From Tenrec ecaudatus (taxonomy: Eukaryota > Chordata > Mammalia > Afrosoricida > Tenrecidae), in the NCBI RefSeq assembly GCF_050624435.1, contig NW_027459434.1:62001-126000 (forward strand): a DNA stretch of 64,000 nucleotides. Reading direction: 5' to 3'. Position numbers and translations under genes: made by a program. Position 1 is the first letter of the stretch, and every line of letters starts with the position of its first letter. The notes beneath the pieces were generated by a model. It did no database searches. It had not been told where the DNA came from and saw nothing but the letters and a program-made list of their open reading frames with translations. Shown here piece by piece: positions 57,090-64,000 of this stretch.

Positions 57090-57265
57090 GCCCGATTGTC
57101 TTATATGACAGCCCCAGTGGGTTTCCAAGACTGTAACTTTATAACGGAGTAAAAAGCCATGTCACTCATGCTTTCGAGGAGAAATTGGTGGTTTCCAATT
57201 GCTGACCTTGCAATTAGCAGCCTGACAGTAACCACTATGAGGGACAACTTTTCCTCGTTCACATT
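57090..57265 (-). repeat. AfroSINE, reversed
   Basis: GTGGGTTTCCAAGACTGTAA, AGTAAAAAGCCATGTCACTC and TTGCTGACCTTGCAATTAGC, then AGTAACCACTATGAG, give the SINE in reverse. Confidence 0.82.
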
Positions 57266-57352
57266 GGCAGGCGACAAACCCAGGTAAATAATTTGGAGAA
57301 AGTTAAGGGGGCATAGCTAGACTGTGTACTTGTATAGACCACCTGTCTGACT

Positions 57353-57545
57353 CAGTGATTCTCAACCTTCCTAATGCTGCGACCCTTTAATGCAGTTCCT
57401 CATGTTGTGGTGAAGCTCCAACCATAAAACTACTTTTGTTGCTACTTCATGACAGTAAGTTTACTACTGTTATGAATCAGGCAACCCCTGTGAAAGGGTC
57501 CTTCAACCCCCAAAAGGGTCTCAACCCATAGGTGGAGAACCACTG
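57353..57545. mobile_element. SPIN-like hAT miniature transposon, second copy
   Basis: 193 bp. Ends are CAGTGATTCTCAACCT and AGGTGGAGAACCACTG. Flanks GTCTGACT and ATCTAACT match at 6 of 8 positions. The interior, with TGAAAGGGTCCTTCAACCCC, matches the first copy. Confidence 0.85.
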
Positions 57546-57559
57546 ATCTAACTGCATTA

Positions 57560-59650
57560 GGTACTACAAATAATGGTATATTAAAAACATTATCTATATT
57601 GGGATTCAAAAGTGCACTCATTATTGGGGGATATATACTTCTTCATTTACATTTATATGTAATTTATATATGTATAGATATAAATTTCAATCTAATAAAT
57701 GTTTATTATGGATCCTTGTTTTTGACATGTGTTAAGTGTTGGACTTCTATCCTCAAGGTCAGAGGTATACACCCATTAGCATCCTGTCATGGCTTTAGAA
57801 TCTTGGAAGCTCTGTACAGCAGTTCTCCTGTGTCCTATCTGCAGCTTATATGTCTAACTCTACTTGATGGTGAGTTTAAAAGTGTTTCTAAAGTTATTTT
57901 ACAATTTATAGTTCTCCTATAAAATAATCTTTAGTTTATAATAGCTCTTTATATATCCCATGTAAAATGTTTCCAGATGCTTTAATTAACATAATCATCT
58001 TAAAGGTTCATTGATTTGTCATTCTCTTTGAGAGTCACACAGTAAGGAATTGGTAGTTTGTATGCTGTGGGGTAGGGATCCAACTCTTTGTTTATTTTTT
58101 TATATTTATATTTGATTGCCCAATCTCTATTTGTTATAAAATAATCTTTTATTCACATGTGTGAACATTATGAGTTTTAGATTTTATTGCTCATGGTATA
58201 AGCATGTTTCCCATTACTCAATAAGGGCACCGTTAACAGTATTGGGGACTTTGGGTGTTTAGAAGAAGGAAAGAACAGTAACAGCACCTGGACCTATTGG
58301 TTATGTGTTACACTGTATTCTCCCATCAGCCTGCCGATGGTGCATCACCAGCAGCTTAGAGGAAGGAGGAAGAGTGCCTTGTATTATTACTTTTGGGATT
58401 TCCTCACGAGAGATTGAAATTTGTGAGCATCATTAGAGCTGATCCAGATAAGACAGAGCATCCCATTTGCCTGTAGTGTCCTAAGGACTAAAGAAAATGG
58501 CCAAGGCTCAGGTGCTTCTGATGTGTTTTATCCTTTTCTGTATTTTCTACTGGAATTGTAGGAGCCTGTATAATACTGATTCAGTTCATTGGAAAAGCAG
58601 AAATTTGAAATAGTAGAACTTAGAGCTAAACTTTTACTCTGATTTCAACATTTGGCTGGAGAAGATTAGGAATATATTGATCATAGGATTAACAATAAAC
58701 TATTGACATTGAACATAATATAGCACTGAGGATTCTTTGGATAACATTATCTTCCAGCTCATAATTTATTATTCTATGGCCAGCATATCTTTCAAATTAT
58801 ATGCTATACATGGTTTTTAAGGAGAAATAAAATCACTTCTTTAGGAGAGTTCAGTAGTCCATGGGATTTTTGTTTGAGTAACTTTCTTTAATGCTTATTT
58901 CTGAAGGTGATATGTTAAATACTCTCCCACACAGCAGCATTCTCATCAATGCATCTAAAATGGGTCTTGTTGCATTAGTGGTTTAAAAATGAGACAGCAT
59001 CTCACCTCCTCTAACTAGAGATGCAGGAGAGAGAATTAACTGTCAACATCAGCTCTGATTCATATGAGGCAGAGCTTAGACAGACCTGTACCCTCCAATG
59101 GTTTTCCAGTCTGACACCAGTATCTTTGCCACACTCCTCTCCTACTCAGCTTATTCTTTTTTTTTTTTTTTTTTTGCAGTGGCCATGGACTAATTACAGT
59201 CCAGAGTCACAGGTACAAGTTTTACTCAGTAACAGAGTATAATTTGGTATCAGAATTAGTAGGCTACACATTGACTTTCATATTAAAGAACCATGTAGGC
59301 ACATTTGCTCTTCTTCAGGGAAGGCCTGTTTTCCCTGTCCCCTATCAGACATTTTTCCTTCTAAAGATAGGCTCATTTCTTAGTTCCATCTTTATATGGT
59401 CCTCTCAACTACTTTTGGATATCCTCTTCTTGATCTTGCCTGCCTGTCCCACTTTCTTGGCTGAAAAGCCCTTTCTGGACCTGACACCATTGGCTCTGTC
59501 ACTCTGTCCCTTCTGCCCTGGTCATTGTCTCCATTGGTGCAGCTCTTGACCCATGAATAGTACAGTTCATTTTGCAGGAGCAGCAGTAGACCCATCCCTA
59601 TGTGGTAGAGGTTCAAGATGGTCCATGATTTGCTCAGCAACATCTCACAA
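57560..59650. other. No gene recognised
   Basis: AT-rich, with a T-run at 59158-59176. No exon or full repeat recognised. Confidence 0.35.
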
Positions 59651-59659
59651 AACTCAAAA

Positions 59660-60600
59660 GTCATCAAGTAAATAAATCGCTCTTCAAGATGTGGAAGCTG
59701 GTGAGTTCCAGATCTATATAAAGGTCAGGAATCAGTCTGTAGGTTTTTCCTCATTGATTTGTTTATAAACGCTGATGAACCAGATCATCAGGTCAGACCA
59801 CAGTCCACTGCCTCACAAAGAGAAGTTGTTGAATCTCGTCAGCTAATAGGTTGCAGGGGCTGAGGAACCCAAATTGGAAGGTCAGACAGCAAGCTAATGG
59901 CTCATAGAGTGGAGGAAGCTCTCAAGTCAGGTCACACAGGCAGCTCATAGTTGCCATTCAAGGAAATGCCACATTAATTTTTTGGAAGCTGCAAATCCCT
60001 AATCCATGGGTTCATTCTGAACTGTGTGGCTGCAGGGGCTAATAAACCCAAATCAACAGCTCAGATGACAGGATAATGCCTCACTGTCTCCTCTCAAACC
60101 ATGCCTGCAGGCAGTTCTCTCTCTCCCTCTTAATATGTTGGCTTCTTGGGCCAACCCAGCATCTTCCCTGCCTAGGCAAGATTAGGAAGGCTCCAGAGAT
60201 CCACCCAGCAGAATTAGGCTGGGGGCGCCTTGGAGAGCATGTGGTGAAAGATGGCAAGTTCAAGAGGACCTTGCAATTAAAGTTAAGATAATTCACTCCA
60301 AAGGTGGCTGAGGAGAATTTGTCCTAAGGTTGTCAAGAGGAGCTTGTCCTAAGGTGGCCTTTAAGAGCTTAGAAAGTTGTTCTGCACTCAGTAAGGGAGA
60401 TAATGTCTATGAACATTCTGATCTTGGTTCTGACTTATAGCTTCTTGTTCCTGATCCCGAGTTGTACCTTGTTCATTAATAGACCACTTTGATCTATTGA
60501 GTGTTGTGTGACCACAGCAACAGATTATCAAACCCAGAAGTGAGACAGAGTGGTGTGGAAGGATTGACTTGTTTTAGAGTTGACAAAAAGTGTTGGAGAG
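59660..60600 (-). repeat. Possible ERVL-like LTR, low certainty
   Basis: Repeated motifs such as GCAGGGGCTGAGGAACCCAA / GCAGGGGCTAATAAACCCAA and GGTCAGACAGCAAGCTAATG resemble the interior of reversed ERVL LTRs. There are no clear ends or duplications. Confidence 0.3.
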
Positions 60601-61570
60601 TTGAGGTATGTTTGACCTCCCCCATCTGCACTGTTCCCAGTACTTATTGCCACTGAAGGTACCGAGCCTCTAATAATGGTGATGCTGGTAGAAACCCTAA
60701 TGCCATTTAATAACAAATAGGTCTTTATATACCTTGTGTGATTATAAAGCTGAGCTATTTCTAGAACATTCAGATAATGTCACTGGAACTCAAAATTCTA
60801 ATGTTAAGAGTGGGTGCATTATTTTCAGGCACTGGGGTCCCCAACACTCCAAAAGTGATCCTCAGGAGTGACATTGCAATTGTGAAAATATTAAAAGACA
60901 GAGAGCAGACAGCTGGACACAGGGGCTCTCTTCCCATGTCAGGCCTGAGAGAGTGAATATATTTTCCAGTGGGTATATATAATGGAGCTTACAGGTCTTT
61001 CCATAAGGCGTTCGTGTCATGCAGTTAGCATGTACATAGTTAATGGGTCATATCATAAGCGGGTAAAATTCTAAACAAGCAAGATGCTGAGTTACCATCT
61101 TGACCTAGTGTTAGTTGACTTCAAACCGGCCCTGTGCCCTCCCCAGGTGTTTGCTACATTTATGTTGGGCTGGCTCTAGAACCTGATTGCTCAGATATAC
61201 AGATAACCTTCAGGCATAGTGAAGTAGCCAGGTACAGAAATGATTCCTCTACTATGGGAGCTCCTTTAAGCCTGCTCCTTAATGTGGAGCTAGCTATTGT
61301 GGGGGCACAGTATTTGACCTGGAGAATGTATTTGAAAACATTTATTTCTCAGAACACTGGAGATCTTTCTAAAATTAGGGCTAGTTTTCTCGGCTGATGG
61401 TCGTGAATGTAGAAATAAGGTAAAATATTTTGTACCAAGTCCTCAGTTAATGACGCATTATGGAATGAACTACCACAATAGTTTTTATTATTGTTTTCCT
61501 TTTTTTACTGTAAGATATATTTTTTTTAAATCTTCAAATGGAAAATACTTCATTAAGTAGACCCCTCTTA
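60600..61570. other. No gene recognised
   Basis: AT-rich DNA upstream of a KRAB-A remnant. I see no convincing 5' exon. Confidence 0.35.
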
Positions 61571-61576
61571 CTACAG

Positions 61577-61703
61577 GAACCACTGACATTCAACGATGTG
61601 GCTGTAAAGTTCACCCGGAAGGAATTGTAGCTCCTGAACTCTGCTCAGAAAACCCTATATCAGGATGTGATGTTGGAGAACTATCACAACCTGGTTTCCA
61701 TTG
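61577..61703 (+). pseudogene. Second KRAB-A box exon with in-frame stop
   Basis: Exactly 127 bp between CTACAG and GTGAGG. The translation begins EPLTFNDVAVKFTRKEL, then a stop (TAG) where the near-invariant Trp of the EEW motif (TGG) should be. It continues LLNSAQKTLYQDVMLENYHN and LVSI. Apart from that single-base nonsense change the KRAB-A box is well kept, so the exon died more recently, or is less decayed, than the one at 46480. I see no KRAB-B or finger exon before the window ends, 2.3 kb later; such exons could lie beyond it. Confidence 0.94.
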
Positions 61704-61709
61704 GTGAGG

Positions 61710-63570
61710 AGAATTCTCAAGTCATTGACCTCGTCACTGGCTTTTCCTGTCTTATATGTTAAAAACTTTGCGGTGTTTGTGGTATTCTCAAAGAGGTAGA
61801 TTCTCATTGCATTTTCTCATCCTAGGTTAGTGGGTTAGGTCTTCTACCCTTGAAAGAATGCTATTTACTTTGTTCCTTTGAACATTATTTTTCTAGAAAT
61901 ACAAAACTGCAGTCTTTACAAACTTTACGTTAATTTTGGTGTGTCCAAGATTCTGTAATTTCCCTTAAACAGGTTATCTAATTGTCACCCCAGAAGCTTT
62001 CTCTCAATTGGAACAAGAGAACTGTGTTTGGTATTAGAAGCAAGCTATAGTGGAATTTTCTCAGATGCATGGTCAAAACACCTTAAGGGGAATTGGCTGG
62101 GGTAGTTGATTGAACAGGGAGAAGGCCTCATATCTATGAAAGGTGTCAGAAAATGCATAAAAGTGTGTGCTACTTTGTATGTGAGAGTTCACTTGTCCAA
62201 GATGTTGAGGGAAGTACACCTGTAGCTCTTATGAGATTAGATTTCCATTTTCTTGTTTTACACTAAGTGTGTTTGCTTCCATAATTTTCTTTAACATTCT
62301 GAAATTTTCCCTTCTTTTATGTTTCCACTTTACTATGAAAATCTGTCTTGCACGCTTCTCTCCAAACAGAGAACTCTGAATTAGTAACTGTCCTCTGAAT
62401 ACAGCACATTCCTCCCCTACTGAGTAAGAATGGATATCCATTTGCAGTATGCAGCACCATCTTGCATCTTGAGCTCCCACCATAAACGGGTCTCCTTTGT
62501 GCTTCCTTAGCTTCCCCCCTTGAAGTTTCTCTAAAGATTTGGTGTCCATATTCTCATTTGGTGTCCTGTTCCTTTAAAGTTTTCTTCATGCAGGTGATGT
62601 CAGTTCTTTCTGTTTTCTTAGAGAGATGGTCAATTTGCCTTCTCTGTTGGAATTCTTTAACAGACATATTTCCCCATATTTTACTCCTTTTGGTGAAATA
62701 TATTTATGACTTCTGTTGTTTCCAGGTATCTAAAATCATCTTCCTAGCAAGAAAATTATCAGCTTAAAGTATACTTTAGCACTGTACCTTACATTTTTTT
62801 CTACCTGTAAGATTTTTTTAAGTTGTCTGTTCCTCCAATAATTTTTGTAAGTGGAAAGGGCATGTTTTTTTTTAATTAAGCAATGTCTGCTATATATTTC
62901 TTACTATGTAGTGTCCCTTCCTTAGGCCCACCCCTTCTTAACAGGTCCAATACACGAAAGATGACTGTTGCTGCTTCTAAAGAACATTTTTGCAGTATAT
63001 TCCAATAGGTTTTATTGCTGTTATTCAAACAATGCATAGTACATTCAATATTGCTCTCTTTTCTTTTCTGTCTCTTGAGTAGCCTTTTGGTTTCCATGTG
63101 TAAGTTGCCTTTCATGTCATCCCACATCTCATCTGGTCTCTGTCATTAGTCTTCAGTCAGACTTTTATTCCTCATGTTTATTCTTTACATAGTCTCTAAG
63201 CTGTGCTCTAGCTACTTTGGCTAGCTTCTACTTGGATTTGAGCAATTTATGATCTGTTCCACAGTTAACCCCTGGGCGTGTTTTGACTTATAAGCTTCTC
63301 CACCATTTCTTTCTGTAGATGTGGTTGATTTGATTTTCATTTGTTCCATTCCGGAAAATCCATATGTGTAGTTTCCATTTCTGGTGTTTAATAAGGAATT
63401 TGCTATGAATTCATCATTAGTCTCAAAATGTTATCAGTGAACCTGTGTGTCATTTCTGTTACTAAGGTCACATTTTCCAACTACTGCTACTTTCCCCAAA
63501 TTTTACACTTATCAGTGTGTATGATTGTTTGGTTGATCAATGTCAGGCTGAAAAATTCATGTGAAAATTT
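61710..63570. other. No gene recognised
   Basis: AT-rich DNA downstream of the KRAB-A exon. I looked for KRAB-B and C2H2 repeats (CxxC..HxxxH) and saw none. Confidence 0.4.
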
Positions 63571-63574
63571 CAAT

Positions 63575-63740
63575 ATATATTTTTAAATATTTTATTGGGA
63601 GCTCTTATAGATATCATAACTTCCCATAGTTCAATTACATGGAGCAGTCCTGTACAATAGCTACCACAGTTTGAAAACTTTTTCTTCTTTAATTCCTTGA
63701 TATCAGCTCTCCTTTATCCCTTCTCCCCTCAATTTCATTA
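63575..63740 (-). mobile_element. L1 3' end-like fragment, reversed, divergent
   Basis: AATATTTTATTGGGAGCTCT, then CAATTACATGGAGCAGTCC and TTGATATCAGCTCTCCTTTA are a diverged relative of the L1 3' UTR family. Confidence 0.5.
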
Positions 63741-64000
63741 TTGTGGTGGTAAACAGAACCTGGATGAAAGTGTGAGCAGCAGCCTTATATCTGTACTCCT
63801 GACCACAGGGCTTGGAAGACCAGTTCTAGTGTTGGAAGAAAACCCCCACAAGTCCCAAAGCTAGAACTGCTAATGAGCAATCTCCAGACAGAGATTTCCC
63901 CCCAACTGCCCTCCAGGAAGATGTTAGTATACAGCTGCTACAGGTGCCTGACTTCTTGCTTCTCAGCTGAAAGATGCCTAGCTTTGAAAGCAATCAGGTT

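Overview
This is mammalian nuclear DNA with no complete protein-coding gene. It contains decayed immunoglobulin heavy-chain variable (IGHV) segments, KRAB zinc-finger exon remnants and dense layers of transposable elements. Dispersed tRNA-type SINEs with the AfroSINE layout, BovB-like RTE LINEs and long L1 3' UTR copies point to an afrotherian. Two SPIN-like hAT miniature elements favour a tenrec (Echinops-like). That species call is an inference and was not tested by alignment.

Region 1 (1-28.5 kb) holds five IGHV segments, all on the minus strand. V1 (318-750) and V5 (about 27.99-28.29 kb) are IGHV4/clan II-like. V2 (14.11-14.54 kb), V3 (23.52-23.96 kb) and V4 (26.06-26.50 kb) are IGHV3/clan III-like. 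V1-V4 keep the octamer promoter, a recognisable leader exon and at least part of a 23-bp-spacer recombination signal (RSS). Every segment carries at least one disabling lesion. V1 is nearest to functional, with an intact V exon and RSS and a one-base leader deletion. In V2 an ERVL-type LTR sits inside the RSS heptamer. Between the V segments lie an H2B pseudogene abutting a 28S rRNA fragment, a deleted betaretrovirus-like provirus, an ATP synthase subunit c pseudogene, LTRs and L1/RTE pieces.

Region 2 (28.5-64 kb) has no V segment that I can see. It has two KRAB-A exons on the plus strand (46480-46606 and 61577-61703). Each is exactly 127 bp with good splice sites and an in-frame stop. GC-rich promoter-like blocks lie near 1.2-1.9, 33.3-34.3 and 36.6-37.2 kb; the first two share an inverted homologous segment. 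A 2.7-kb L1 derivative with 5' UTR, ORF1 and 3' UTR but no ORF2 lies at 54203-56923 with target-site duplications.

The window therefore looks like a degenerate part or edge of an IGHV cluster, or an IGHV orphon block, next to a relic KRAB-ZNF cluster, enlarged by duplication and by nested insertions. Nothing here is likely to encode a protein, with the possible exception of V1 if its leader lesion is a sequencing error or a polymorphism.
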